64,000 bases of DNA from an uncultured Bradyrhizobium sp. (GTDB lineage Bacteria > Pseudomonadota > Alphaproteobacteria > Rhizobiales > Xanthobacteraceae), in NCBI RefSeq assembly GCF_947648125.1, contig NZ_CANSMR010000018.1:1-64000 (forward strand). Reading direction: 5' to 3'. The notes beneath the pieces were generated by a model that worked only from the letters and a program-made list of their open reading frames with translations, made no database searches and was not told where the DNA came from. Positions 25,077 through 34,309 of this stretch are shown here, one piece after another. Numbering within the stretch: the first letter of the stretch is position 1; each line of letters starts with the position of its first letter. A program made the position numbers and the translations under genes.

Positions 25077-26258
25077 TCATTCGGCCGGGCACTGCGTGGC
25101 GAGGACGACTGGCCGGTCGAGGCGCAGGCTCCACAGCGCGAGCAGCAGTCCGACCGCGGTGATGAGCGCGGCGACCAGCGGCAGCGCGCCGAGGCCGAGG
25201 CCACGATCGATGGTGACGCCGCCGGCCCAGGCGCCAAGCGCGTTGCCGAGATTGAAGGCTGCGATGTTCAGACTGGAAGCCAGCGTCCGCCCTTCCACAC
25301 CGGCGGCTTCGAGCACGCGAAGCTGCAACGGCGCGACCGTTGCAAACGCGGCGATCCCGAGCACGAACAACAGCGCGACTGCCAATGCCTTGATCGAGAT
25401 CACCGCCGCCAACGCGACGAGGACGGCAGCGAGACCACCGAGCGACACCAGCAACGCACGCGCAACTCCCTTGTCGGCGAGCCGCCCGCCCGCGACATTG
25501 CCGATCGCAAGGCCGGCGCCGAACACCAAAAGGATCGGCGACACCGCGGCGTCGGAAAATCCGGTGAGCCGGGTCAGGATCGGCTGCACATAGGTGAAGA
25601 CCGCGAACAGCCCGCCGAAGCCGAACACCGTCATCGCAAGCCCGAGCAGGACCTGCGGGCGGCCGAGCACGGCGAGCTCCTCGCGCAGCGACGCCGGCTT
25701 GTCGTTGGCGCCGACATGACCGGGGACCAGCACGGCCAGCACGGCGAACGCGATCACGCCGATCACCGCCACCGCCCAGAACGCGGCGCGCCAGCCGAGC
25801 ATCAGGCCGAACCATGCGCCGAAGGGTACGCCGAGCAAGGTTGCAACCGTCAGACCGATGAACATCGTGGCAATCGCCGACGCGCGCTTGTCTTCAGGCA
25901 CGAGACTTGTCGCGACCACCGAGCCGACGCCGAAGAAGGTGCCGTGCGCCAGCGACGTCAGGATGCGTGCCGCCATCAAGAGCTCGTAGTTCGGCGCCAG
26001 CGCGCAGGCCGCGTTGCCGAGCGTGAAGATCGCCATCAGCGCCAGCAGCACCGCCTTGCGCGGCATCCGCCGCGTAGCCAGCGTCAGGATCGGCGCGCCG
26101 ACGAACACGCCGAGCGCGTAGCCGGAGATCAAAAGACCCGCCGCGGATACCGATACCTGCATGTCGGCGGCGACCTGCAGCAACAGCCCCATGATGAGGA
26201 ATTCGGTGGTGCCGATGCCAAAGGCACCGGCGGTCAAGGCAAGGACTGCAGCAGGCAT
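25077..26258 (-). CDS. MFS exporter of the DHA1 (AraJ/YdhP-like) family
   Basis: A 393-residue 12-helix major facilitator protein. The N-terminal segment ALTAGAFGIGTTEFLIMGLL is characteristic of the AraJ/YdhP efflux group. The loop 2-3 motif appears as TLATRRMPRKAVL, and motif C-like VGSVVATSLVPEDKRASAIA follows. The start at 26258 has a GGAG site. It lies just upstream of the aldo/keto reductase and divergent from a LysR gene that probably controls both. It likely exports small drugs, sugars or metabolites. Confidence 0.88.
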   Translation of the reverse strand: MPAAVLALTAGAFGIGTTEFLIMGLLLQVAADMQVSVSAAGLLISGYALGVFVGAPILTLATRRMPRKAVLLALMAIFTLGNAACALAPNYELLMAARILTSLAHGTFFGVGSVVATSLVPEDKRASAIATMFIGLTVATLLGVPFGAWFGLMLGWRAAFWAVAVIGVIAFAVLAVLVPGHVGANDKPASLREELAVLGRPQVLLGLAMTVFGFGGLFAVFTYVQPILTRLTGFSDAAVSPILLVFGAGLAIGNVAGGRLADKGVARALLVSLGGLAAVLVALAAVISIKALAVALLFVLGIAAFATVAPLQLRVLEAAGVEGRTLASSLNIAAFNLGNALGAWAGGVTIDRGLGLGALPLVAALITAVGLLLALWSLRLDRPVVLATQCPAE

Positions 26259-26358
26259 GTGTCGCTCCGGAGGTGAGGATTCCGCAATGCGAGATAGCGG
26301 TCCGGACGCGGAAGGATTAGAATGGCCGCAATCCAATCATTTGTGACGTGAATTCAAG

Positions 26359-27315
26359 ATGTCTCGAACAGACACCAACCGCTCCGGCGAGATGGACGTA
26401 TTCGTCCGCGTCGTCGATCTCGGCGGCTTCACGGCTGCGGCGAACAGCCTGCGGCAGACTCCATCCGGCGTCAGCAAGCTGGTCTCGCGGCTCGAGACGC
26501 GGCTCGGCACGCGGCTGGTCAACCGCACCACGCGTAAGCTGCAACTGACTGAGGAAGGCCAGGCCTTCTATCAGCGCGCCCAGCGCATCCTCGCCGATAT
26601 CGACGAGGCCGAACGCGAGGCCGCCTCCTGCGTGCCGCGCGGCCATCTCACCGTGAACAGCAACATCCCATTCGGCATGCTGCATGTGATGCCGCTGCTG
26701 CCGCGCTTCATGCGCGAGCATCCCGACATCACGCTCGACATCGTGCTGACCGACACGCTGGTCGATCTGATGCAGGCGCGCGCCGACGTCGCGATCCGGG
26801 TCGGCCCGCTCGGCGCCTCGCGGCTGATCGCGCGCAAACTCGGCACCAGCCGCATGGTGGTGGTTGCCGCACCGTCCTATCTCGCGCGCTTCGGCACGCC
26901 GAAAACCCCGGCGGACCTCGCCGCCCATCGCGGCATCGGCTGGACCTTTCCGCGCAGCATCCGCGGCTGGCCGTTCCGCCGCGCTGAAAAAATCGAAGAG
27001 GCGCTGCCGCCACCGGTCGCCCGCGTCAGCGACGGCGAAGCCGCGCGCCAGCTCACGCTCGGCGGCATCGGTCTGGGGCGGCTGGCGCTGTTCCACATCG
27101 GTCCCGACATCGAGGCCGGGCGCCTGGTGCCGGTGCTGCAAAACCTCAATCCGGGCGATCGCGAAGACATCCACGCGGTCTATGTCGGCCACGCCGGCCC
27201 ACTGCCGGCGCGGGTCCGCGCCTTCATCGATTTTCTCGCGCAGCACATCCGGATCGGCGATCCGGCGTTGCGGCGTAGCGCGGATGGAAAATGGAAAGTC
27301 GTGGGTGACAAGTGA
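26359..27315 (+). CDS. LysR-family regulator divergent from the MFS-reductase pair
   Basis: A 318-residue LysR protein of the DsdC/AaeR-like CrgA group. Its helix-turn-helix is FVRVVDLGGFTAAANSLRQT, then SGVSKLVSRLETRLGTRLVN. The effector domain carries LIARKLGTSRMVVVAAPSYL and the typical late segment IHAVYVGHAGPLPARVRAFI. The 100-base gap to the divergent exporter gene should contain the shared operator. A SRPBCC-domain gene follows 7 bases after its stop and may be co-transcribed. Confidence 0.9.
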   Translation: MSRTDTNRSGEMDVFVRVVDLGGFTAAANSLRQTPSGVSKLVSRLETRLGTRLVNRTTRKLQLTEEGQAFYQRAQRILADIDEAEREAASCVPRGHLTVNSNIPFGMLHVMPLLPRFMREHPDITLDIVLTDTLVDLMQARADVAIRVGPLGASRLIARKLGTSRMVVVAAPSYLARFGTPKTPADLAAHRGIGWTFPRSIRGWPFRRAEKIEEALPPPVARVSDGEAARQLTLGGIGLGRLALFHIGPDIEAGRLVPVLQNLNPGDREDIHAVYVGHAGPLPARVRAFIDFLAQHIRIGDPALRRSADGKWKVVGDK

Positions 27316-27322
27316 GCATTCG

Positions 27323-27811
27323 ATGACGGATGAATCCCTGCACTTGCAGACTGTCACCGAGTCGATCCGCATCGCCGCGGAGCCAAGGCATGTCTGGGAC
27401 GCGATCATCGACCCCAAAGCGGGCGAGATATGGCGCAACGCGCATTTCAACACCGATTGGCAGATCGGCGCACCGATTGAGATCGAGGCGGAGATCGGCG
27501 CGAAGCGCTATAGGGACAAGGGCCGCGTCCTCCACGTCGAGCCGCGACTACGCCTCGCATATTCCTATTGGTCGCAGGTCTCGGGCCTGCCGGATATTCC
27601 GCAATCCTATGCGACGATCACGATGACGCTCGCGGCTGACTGCGGCGAGGGGTTGCTGACCGTCACCCAGCAGGTGCCGCCGTCGCCAATTCGGCGCGGG
27701 GACGGTTGGGAAATCGGCACCGACTCCGGCGCGAAGCATGTCGCGTTCTACTGGCGCATGGCGCTGCCGCGCCTGAAGCAGGCAGTCGAGCAAGGACGCG
27801 CCGCGCAATAG
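27323..27811 (+). CDS. SRPBCC (START-like, AHSA1-type) domain protein
   Basis: A 162-residue single-domain protein with the AHSA1/polyketide-cyclase fold pattern: VTESIRIAAEPRHVWDAIID at the start, a beta-rich middle (RVLHVEPRLRLAYSYWSQVS) and a long C-terminal helix (AFYWRMALPRLKQAVEQGRA). Such proteins bind small hydrophobic ligands. It starts at 27323, directly after the LysR stop, so it may form an operon with it. No catalytic role can be inferred. Confidence 0.8.
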   Translation: MTDESLHLQTVTESIRIAAEPRHVWDAIIDPKAGEIWRNAHFNTDWQIGAPIEIEAEIGAKRYRDKGRVLHVEPRLRLAYSYWSQVSGLPDIPQSYATITMTLAADCGEGLLTVTQQVPPSPIRRGDGWEIGTDSGAKHVAFYWRMALPRLKQAVEQGRAAQ

Positions 27812-27829
27812 CGCGGTCTCGAAAATGCT

Positions 27830-28579
27830 CTAGGTCCGCTTCAGCAAGAAGAGCTGCGTGACATAAGGAAACACCACCTCGTCGGCCTCACCGAGGCCGG
27901 CCTCACGCAGGATGGCGTTGGTCCTGTCGCGAATAACCGCCTTCTCCGCATCGGGAAGATTAGCGACATAGCTGGTCGACACGACGCGCTCATAGACACC
28001 CTGGCGCGCCATCCGATGCGGATGCTCCTGCACGATTTCCTTCTCGAGCAAGAAGCGAGGGTCCTGCAAGATCCAGCGCCAGCGCCCGGAGCGCTGCCGG
28101 GGCGTGTCTCCCGCGTATTTCTCAATCATCACCGACAACGCGTCGACCCACGGCGCGCGGTCATCCCTGTTGTTCCAGACCAGCGCCAGCGTACCGCCGG
28201 GACGCAGCAGGCGCGCAATCTCGGCGACCGACGGCTCGTTGTCGAACCAGTGGAACGCCTGCGCGCAGGTCACGAGATCGACGCTGCCGGTTTCGAGGCC
28301 GATCGCATCCGCGCGGGTGTTGATGACCTCGATCCCTGCTTCATTCGCAAGTTTCGCCGACATTTCGGCGACGGGCTCGACAGCGACCAGACGCGCCGTC
28401 CCGGACAAATGCGGGAGCAGCAGGCGAGTGAACTTGCCGGTTCCGGCTCCGAGATCGACGACGCAGCGCGCGTCCCTCAGCGGCAACGCTGCGACGATCT
28501 CCGCCGGATAGCTGGGTCGGCCCGCCTCATAGGCTGCGACCGCGACGCGATAGTTCCTAGCCGTAGGGTTCAGTGTCAT
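27830..28579 (-). CDS. Class I SAM-dependent methyltransferase (UbiE/TAM-like)
   Basis: A 249-residue methyltransferase. The SAM motif is VVDLGAGTGKFTRLLL (40-55), with the acidic ribose-binding LVAVEPVAEM, then VDLVTCAQAFHWF and LLRPGGTLALVWNN. The AQAFHWFD motif is typical of small-molecule methyltransferases related to trans-aconitate methyltransferase and yeast-type Crg1. The start MTLNPTARNYRVAVAAYEAG lies behind a GAGAAGCAAC site. Its TAG stop (27830-27832) falls in a GAAAATGCTCTAG remnant of the dispersed repeat. Substrate unknown. Confidence 0.85.
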   Translation of the reverse strand: MTLNPTARNYRVAVAAYEAGRPSYPAEIVAALPLRDARCVVDLGAGTGKFTRLLLPHLSGTARLVAVEPVAEMSAKLANEAGIEVINTRADAIGLETGSVDLVTCAQAFHWFDNEPSVAEIARLLRPGGTLALVWNNRDDRAPWVDALSVMIEKYAGDTPRQRSGRWRWILQDPRFLLEKEIVQEHPHRMARQGVYERVVSTSYVANLPDAEKAVIRDRTNAILREAGLGEADEVVFPYVTQLFLLKRT

Positions 28580-28926
28580 TGTTGCTTCTCCTGCGAGCCG
28601 GGCATCTGTGGCGAGATCTACGGAACGGTATAGAGCAACGCCTGCACAGAATTGAAAGAGCGCGTCGATTCAAACTTCGCTGAGCACCCGTCACCTTGCG
28701 TCAGCGCCACGCGCCTGGCGTTGCTCCTTGTTGAACAAAGTGCGCGCAGTTTGAATGACCTTGCTTCGGCAAGAACCAATAGCGCAACTTTGCATGCTCG
28801 TGTTGTATCAACGTCGCAGTTCCCGGTTGCAAGTTGCAGTTGATTGAACCACAGTTCCTGAAAGCGGACGCGGTCTGTTGCGCTTGCGCAGGACAAGCCC
28901 GGTGCCTCTTCCGCACTGGTGCAGCC
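28580..28926. other. Divergent intergenic region upstream of glucose dehydrogenase
   Basis: About 347 bases with promoters in both directions. The base composition is distinctly more AT-rich than the flanking genes, especially around 28700-28850, as expected for a promoter region. No small gene or clear hairpin was found. The open frame upstream of 28927 that is in phase with gcd lacks a ribosome binding site. Confidence 0.4.
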
Positions 28927-31302
28927 ATGCAGCGATCCAGGACCGTCTTTGTCACGGGTATCATCTACGCCTTGATTGGTCTGGTCCTCGCGGGCGGCGG
29001 CATCTGGCTCGCCGCATTGGGCGGATCCATCTTCTACATCCTCATCGGCGTCGGCATTCTCGCCACGGCTGCGCTGTTGCTGGCGCAGCGCCGTTCCGCG
29101 CTCTGGCTGTTTGCGATCGTGCTGGTCGGCACGCTGGCATGGGCCGTCTACGAGGTGAAGTTTGATTGGTGGCCGCTCGCGGCGCGCGGCGACATCATCT
29201 TCCCGATGGCGCTCTGGCTGCTGACGCCGGTGATGGTTCGCGGGCTGCTGCGAAACGAGCCGGTGTCCTACGCGCGCGCGACGGCGCCGCTCTGGGTCGG
29301 CGTCGTGGCGGCAGCAGTCGTCCTCGTGGCCGGGCTGCTGTCGAGCTATCACGACATCAACGGCACGATCGCCGAGTCTGGCTCCGCCGTGCAGCAAAGC
29401 GAGGCCGATCCGCAACCGGATGGCGATTGGCGCGCCTATGGACGCACGCAATTCGGACAGCGCTATTCGCCGCTGAAGCAGATCACGCCGGACAATGTCG
29501 GCAACCTCAAGGTCGCCTGGACCTTCCGCACCGGCGACGTGCCGACGCCGGAGGATTCCGGCGAGACCACCTTCGAGGTCACCCCGATCAAGGTACGCGA
29601 CACGCTCTATCTCTGCTCGCAGCACCAGGTGCTGTTCGCGCTCGACGCCAAGACTGGCACCGAGCGCTGGCGATACGACCCCAAGCTTGTGCACAACAAG
29701 ACGTTCCAGCACATGACCTGTCGCGGGGTCTCCTATCACGAGACCGCGGCTGGTGCCGTCGACAGCAGCGGCAGTCCGGCGCCCGTCGAATGCCCGCGCA
29801 GGATTTTTCTGCCCGTCAACGACGGCCGCATGATCGCGCTCGATGCCGACAGCGGCAAGCTCTGCGATGGCTTTGCCGATCACGGCATCCTCGACCTGCA
29901 GCAGGGGATGGGTATCAAGACCGCCGGCTTCTTCGAGCCAACGTCACCGCCGGTCGTCAGCGAGAGGATCCTGGTTGTTGCCGCCGCGGTGATCGACAAT
30001 TACGCGGTCGAGGTGCCGTCGGGCGTGATCCGCGGCTTCGATGTCTACACCGGCAAGCTGGTCTGGGCCTGGGACTCCGCCGCGGCCGACGAGAACGCAC
30101 TGCCGTCGCCGACGCGCCATTACACCAACGGCTCACCGAACTCCTGGATCACGGCCTCGTTCGATCCGAAATTGAATCTCGTCTACATCCCGACCGGCAA
30201 CAACGGACCCGACATCTGGGGCGGCAATCGCGATGCGCTGGTCGAGCGCTATTCCAGCTCGATCGTCGCGCTTGATGTCGACACCGGCAAGCGCGTCTGG
30301 TCGTACCAGACCGTGCATCACGATCTCTGGGACATGGACGTTCCCTCGCAACCGAGCCTGGTCGATGTGACGACGGCCAAGGGCGTCGTTCCCGCGATCA
30401 TCCAGCCGACCAAGGTGGGCAACATCTTCGTGCTCGACCGCAGGACCGGCGAATTGATCGTGCCGGCGCCAGAACGTGCGGTGCCGCAGGGCCCCGCGCC
30501 CGGCGACCGCTCCGCACCGACCCAGCCGTTTTCCGAACTGACGTTCCGACCGGAGGCCAAGCTGACTGGCGCCGATATGTGGGGCGGCACGATCTTCGAC
30601 CAGCTGCTGTGCCGGATCATGTTCCACCGGCTGCGCTATGAGGGCACGTTCACGCCGCCGTCGTTGCAGGGCACGCTGGTCTTCCCGGGCAATCTCGGCA
30701 TGTTCGAATGGGGCGGCATCGCGATCGATCCTGTCAGGCAGATCGCGATCGCCAATCCGATGTCGCTGCCGTTCGCGTCACGGCTGATTCCGCGCGGCCC
30801 GCAAAATCCTCCGGCACCGACGGCCGAGAAGCCGGTTGGCAGCGAGGTCGGGGTGCAGCCGATGTACGGCACGCCGTTCGGGGTGGATATCTCGAGCTTC
30901 CTCTCGCCGCTCTCCGTGCCCTGCTACCGGCCGCCATGGGGCTCGATGGCCGCGATCGATCTGAAGACGATGAAGATCGTCTGGCAGCATCCGAACGGCA
31001 CGATCCGTGACACCACGCCGCTGCCGCTTCCGTTCAAAATGGGTGTGCCGATGCTCGGCGGGCCGATCACCACCGCCGGCGGCGTCGCGTTCTACACCGG
31101 GACCTATGAGTACACGATCCGCGCCTACGACGTGCGCGACGGCAAGGTGCTCTGGGAAGATCGCCTGCCCGCCGGCGCGCAATCGACGCCGATGAGCTAC
31201 GAGGCCGGCGGCAAGCAATACGTCGTCACCGCGGCCGGCGGCCACGGCTCATTCGGCACCAAGCGCGGCGATTACGTCATCGCCTACGCGTTGAAGGATT
31301 GA
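28927..31302 (+). CDS. gcd: Membrane-bound PQQ-dependent glucose dehydrogenase
   Basis: Oxidises glucose to gluconolactone in the periplasm and passes electrons to ubiquinone. The 791-residue length matches E. coli Gcd (about 796). The N-terminal 150 residues contain five membrane helices (for example GIIYALIGLVLAGGGIWLAA). The rest is the eight-bladed quinoprotein propeller, beginning DWRAYGRTQFGQRYSPLKQI and including NHYTNGSPNSWIT-like and VWSYQTVHHDLWDMDVPSQP motifs. No pqq biosynthesis genes lie nearby. An OprB porin gene follows 16 bases downstream, a common pairing. The start at 28927 was set by family alignment; no strong ribosome binding site precedes it. Confidence 0.93.
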   Translation: MQRSRTVFVTGIIYALIGLVLAGGGIWLAALGGSIFYILIGVGILATAALLLAQRRSALWLFAIVLVGTLAWAVYEVKFDWWPLAARGDIIFPMALWLLTPVMVRGLLRNEPVSYARATAPLWVGVVAAAVVLVAGLLSSYHDINGTIAESGSAVQQSEADPQPDGDWRAYGRTQFGQRYSPLKQITPDNVGNLKVAWTFRTGDVPTPEDSGETTFEVTPIKVRDTLYLCSQHQVLFALDAKTGTERWRYDPKLVHNKTFQHMTCRGVSYHETAAGAVDSSGSPAPVECPRRIFLPVNDGRMIALDADSGKLCDGFADHGILDLQQGMGIKTAGFFEPTSPPVVSERILVVAAAVIDNYAVEVPSGVIRGFDVYTGKLVWAWDSAAADENALPSPTRHYTNGSPNSWITASFDPKLNLVYIPTGNNGPDIWGGNRDALVERYSSSIVALDVDTGKRVWSYQTVHHDLWDMDVPSQPSLVDVTTAKGVVPAIIQPTKVGNIFVLDRRTGELIVPAPERAVPQGPAPGDRSAPTQPFSELTFRPEAKLTGADMWGGTIFDQLLCRIMFHRLRYEGTFTPPSLQGTLVFPGNLGMFEWGGIAIDPVRQIAIANPMSLPFASRLIPRGPQNPPAPTAEKPVGSEVGVQPMYGTPFGVDISSFLSPLSVPCYRPPWGSMAAIDLKTMKIVWQHPNGTIRDTTPLPLPFKMGVPMLGGPITTAGGVAFYTGTYEYTIRAYDVRDGKVLWEDRLPAGAQSTPMSYEAGGKQYVVTAAGGHGSFGTKRGDYVIAYALKD

Positions 31303-31318
31303 ACCCGGGAGCGTCGTC

Positions 31319-32683
31319 ATGGCTGCGTCATCCGACGACCGAACAAAGCATCCGACGGCGTTCTGTCTCTGGCTGGGTCTGGCGGCGATGTTGGTCTGCG
31401 CAGGCGGTGAGGTCGCACATGCTGCCGACCTGACGGTTGCCGGCGCTACGCCCAATGCGGCGCCAGCGCCAGTTCCCTGGCTGCTCGGCGATTGGGACGG
31501 CGCACGAACCCGACTGTTGAATGCCGGCATCGATTTTCAGTTCGGCTACACCAGCGAGCTCGCCGGCAATGCAACGGGCGGTCAGCGGCAGCAGGTCGCC
31601 TACACCGATCAATGGACCTTCGGTACCACGTTCGATCTTGCGAAGCTGGGCGTCGTGCCCGGCGGCACGATCCAGGTCACATGGACCGACCGCAACGGCA
31701 GCAATCTGAGCGATGACGCGCGCCTCGGCACGCTGCAGCAGGTGCAGGAGCTGTTCGGACGCGGCCAGACGCTGCGGCTCACGCAATTCTGGTACGACCA
31801 GAAGTTCATCGACGGTCTGGTCGACTGGAAGATCGGACGCATCACCTTCGGCGAGGACTTCGCATCGTTCGCGTGCGACTTCCAGAACCTGACCTTCTGC
31901 GGCGCGCAGCCCGGCAACCTCGTCGGCAACTACATCTACAACTGGCCCGTCAGCCAATGGGCAACGAGACTGAAGTTCAACCTGCCGGGCTTCGGCTATT
32001 TTCAGTTCGGCGTCTATGACGCCAATCCCAATTACCTGAAGGTGTCGCAGTCGGCGCTTCCGGTATTGTATTCGGGATCCACCGGCCTGCTCATCCCGGC
32101 CGAAATCGCGTGGCTGCCGAAGTTCGGCAATCTGCAGGGCAGCTACAAGTTCGGCGGCTGGTACGACACCTCGACCGCCCCCGATGTGGTCACCGACATC
32201 AACGGCAACCCGGCCGTCCTCAGCGGGCAACCGCTGCTACAGAGCCGCGGACGTTACGGCGCCTATGTCAGCTTCGTTCAGCAGGTGATCCGGCCATCGC
32301 AAGCCAGTTCTGCGGGCATGCTCAGCCTGTTCTTCAATGCGACGATGGCCGACCGCCGGACGGCCACCACCGATTATCAAATCGCGGGCGGCCTGACCTA
32401 TACCGGACCCTTCCAGTTGCGACCCGAGGACGATATCGGATTTGCGGTCGGCACCACGCATGTCAACAGCCGCATCGCCTGGTCGGAAGAGCTGCAGAAC
32501 CTGGCCGGCCTCGGTCCTGTCGCGGTCCAGGGCAATGAGTACGTCATGGAACTCTACTACACCTACCGGCCGCTCGCCGGCCTGCAGGTGCGACCGAACA
32601 TCCAGTACGTGATCGACCCCGGCGGCACCAGCAGGAACGCAAACGCGTTGGTGTTCGGCCTGAAGACGGTCGCGAATTTCTGA
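31319..32683 (+). CDS. oprB: OprB-type carbohydrate-selective porin
   Basis: An outer-membrane beta-barrel for sugar uptake, 454 residues. The signal peptide is LWLGLAAMLVCAGG followed by AHAAD. The mature part begins WLLGDWDGARTRLLNAGIDF, the defining OprB start, and has alternating strands through to the C-terminal FGLKTVANF ending in Phe, as expected for outer-membrane insertion. It follows gcd by 16 bases and likely supplies glucose to that periplasmic enzyme. Confidence 0.92.
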   Translation: MAASSDDRTKHPTAFCLWLGLAAMLVCAGGEVAHAADLTVAGATPNAAPAPVPWLLGDWDGARTRLLNAGIDFQFGYTSELAGNATGGQRQQVAYTDQWTFGTTFDLAKLGVVPGGTIQVTWTDRNGSNLSDDARLGTLQQVQELFGRGQTLRLTQFWYDQKFIDGLVDWKIGRITFGEDFASFACDFQNLTFCGAQPGNLVGNYIYNWPVSQWATRLKFNLPGFGYFQFGVYDANPNYLKVSQSALPVLYSGSTGLLIPAEIAWLPKFGNLQGSYKFGGWYDTSTAPDVVTDINGNPAVLSGQPLLQSRGRYGAYVSFVQQVIRPSQASSAGMLSLFFNATMADRRTATTDYQIAGGLTYTGPFQLRPEDDIGFAVGTTHVNSRIAWSEELQNLAGLGPVAVQGNEYVMELYYTYRPLAGLQVRPNIQYVIDPGGTSRNANALVFGLKTVANF

Positions 32684-32804
32684 CGCCACGCATGACACCC
32701 GTGTCACTCCGCGGATCGTGAACTTTGCGACGTCCGGAAGGGTTGGCAAATCCGGCCAAAGCCGCTAAAGCTCCGCCCCCTTTCACAGACAATCCGAGCA
32801 TGAC

Positions 32805-34124
32805 ATGACGAGCGCCCCGCCCGCCGTCTCGATTGGCGTCGATTTTGGCACCAGCAACACCGTGGTCGCGCTGTCCGATGCTGACGGCCGCGTCGAGGCG
32901 ATCCGCTTCGACCATGGCGGCCGCACGCATAGCGTCTATGTCTCCGCGCTGTGCTTCTGGGAGGACCGGCCGGGCGCCGGCCTGCATCCGCGCGCCGAGG
33001 GCGGCCCGTGGGCGATCGAGCAGTTCCTCGAAGGGCGCACGATCCATCGCTTCATCCAGTCGTTCAAGACCTTTGCGGCCAGCTCGGCGTTCAACACCAC
33101 CCAGATCTTCCGGCAGCGCTACAAGTTCGAGGATCTGCTCGCGGCGTTCCTGCGCACGCTGACGCGCCATGCCGGCGAAGGCTTCGACCTCGGAGCGCCG
33201 ACCATCATGGTCGGCCGCCCGGTCAAGTTTGCCGGCGGCAATCCCAATGACGAGCTCGCCATGCAGCGCTACCGCGCCGCATTCGAGCGGCTCGGCGCCG
33301 GTCATGCGCGCTATGTCTACGAGCCGGTCGGCGCGGCGTTCTCCTTCGCGCGCAGCCTCGATCACGATGCGACCGTGCTGGTCGCCGATTTCGGCGGCGG
33401 CACGAGCGACTTCTCCGTGATGCGCTTCTCGCGCAAGGGCGGCGTGCTGCGCGCCGAGCCGCTGGGACATTCCGGCATCGGTATCGCCGGCGACACCTTC
33501 GACTATCGCATAGTCGACCACATCGTCTCGCCACGGCTCGGCAAGGGTACCAACTACCGCTCGTTCGACAAGGTGCTGCCGATCCCCAATCACTATTATT
33601 CGAGCCTCGCGCGCTGGCATCAGCTCGCCATGATGAGAGGCAATGGCGACTTGCGCGAGTTGCAACAACTCGCGCGCACCGCGATCGATCCGGCGCCGCT
33701 GCACGACTTCATCACCATCGTCGACCACGATCTCGGCTTCGCGCTGTACCGCGCCGTATCCGACACCAAGGTCGCGCTGTCGAGCCGCGACCGTGTCGAG
33801 TTCCGCTTCGCCCGGCAAGGCATCGATATCGGCGCGACCGTGACGCGCGACGATTTCGAATCCTGGATCGCCGACGACATCGAACGGCTCGGTGCGACGG
33901 TGGACGAGGCGCTGGCCAAATCCGGCATCACCGCGCGCGACGTGGAGAAGGTGTTCCTGACCGGCGGCACCTCGTTCGTGCCGGCCGTGCAGCGGCTGTT
34001 CGCCGAGCGCTTCGGCGAAGCGCGGCTGACCTCGGCGGACCAGTTCGAATCGATCGCCTACGGCCTCGCCTTGATCGGCCACACGCCGGATCCCGACCGC
34101 TGGACCTTCGCCGAAGCGGCGTGA
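32805..34124 (+). CDS. Hsp70-family ATPase without substrate-binding domain (YegD-like)
   Basis: A 439-residue actin/Hsp70-fold ATPase. Phosphate-binding motifs are SIGVDFGTSNTVVALS, VADFGGGTSDFSVM and FLTGGTSFVPAVQ; EPVGAAFSFARSL and GHSGIGIAGDTFD are also characteristic of the YegD subgroup. The protein ends after the nucleotide-binding domain, so the usual peptide-binding domain and lid are absent. It has no DnaJ or GrpE neighbour. Function is unknown; members are treated as chaperone-like proteins. The ATG at 32805 is the only suitable start. Confidence 0.88.
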   Translation: MTSAPPAVSIGVDFGTSNTVVALSDADGRVEAIRFDHGGRTHSVYVSALCFWEDRPGAGLHPRAEGGPWAIEQFLEGRTIHRFIQSFKTFAASSAFNTTQIFRQRYKFEDLLAAFLRTLTRHAGEGFDLGAPTIMVGRPVKFAGGNPNDELAMQRYRAAFERLGAGHARYVYEPVGAAFSFARSLDHDATVLVADFGGGTSDFSVMRFSRKGGVLRAEPLGHSGIGIAGDTFDYRIVDHIVSPRLGKGTNYRSFDKVLPIPNHYYSSLARWHQLAMMRGNGDLRELQQLARTAIDPAPLHDFITIVDHDLGFALYRAVSDTKVALSSRDRVEFRFARQGIDIGATVTRDDFESWIADDIERLGATVDEALAKSGITARDVEKVFLTGGTSFVPAVQRLFAERFGEARLTSADQFESIAYGLALIGHTPDPDRWTFAEAA

Positions 34125-34204
34125 CGGTTCGCGTCGCGCCTTGATCCCGGCCCAATACGCGGCTACATCAGTTCAATCATCAATTCGAGAGGATGCAGAC
34201 AGCC

Positions 34205-34309
34205 ATGGATTTCATCCGGACCGCAACGCCCATCAGCCTTGCCCGCCGGGATATCCATTGCCATGCCTGCATCGATCACGCTCTCCCATCTGACCCTGTC
34301 CGCGCCTGA
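34205..34309 (+). CDS. Possible leader peptide (34 residues) overlapping the ABC-F start
   Basis: The frame begins MDFIRTATPISLARRDIHCH and ends with TGA at 34307-34309, after the ABC-F start codon at 34263 has passed in another frame. A GAGAGGA site lies about 11 bases upstream of its ATG. Genes for antibiotic-resistance ABC-F proteins are often controlled by ribosome stalling on such short frames. Here that is only a possibility, since no stalling motif is recognised. Confidence 0.25.
   Translation: MDFIRTATPISLARRDIHCHACIDHALPSDPVRA

Noticed and set aside
28618-29883. 421-codon reverse frame opposite gcd
   Set aside because: Antisense of the gcd N-terminal region and its promoter; low-complexity composition.
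32544-34082. 512-codon reverse frame opposite the Hsp70-like gene
   Set aside because: Shadow of the plus-strand gene; no domain and no ribosome binding site.
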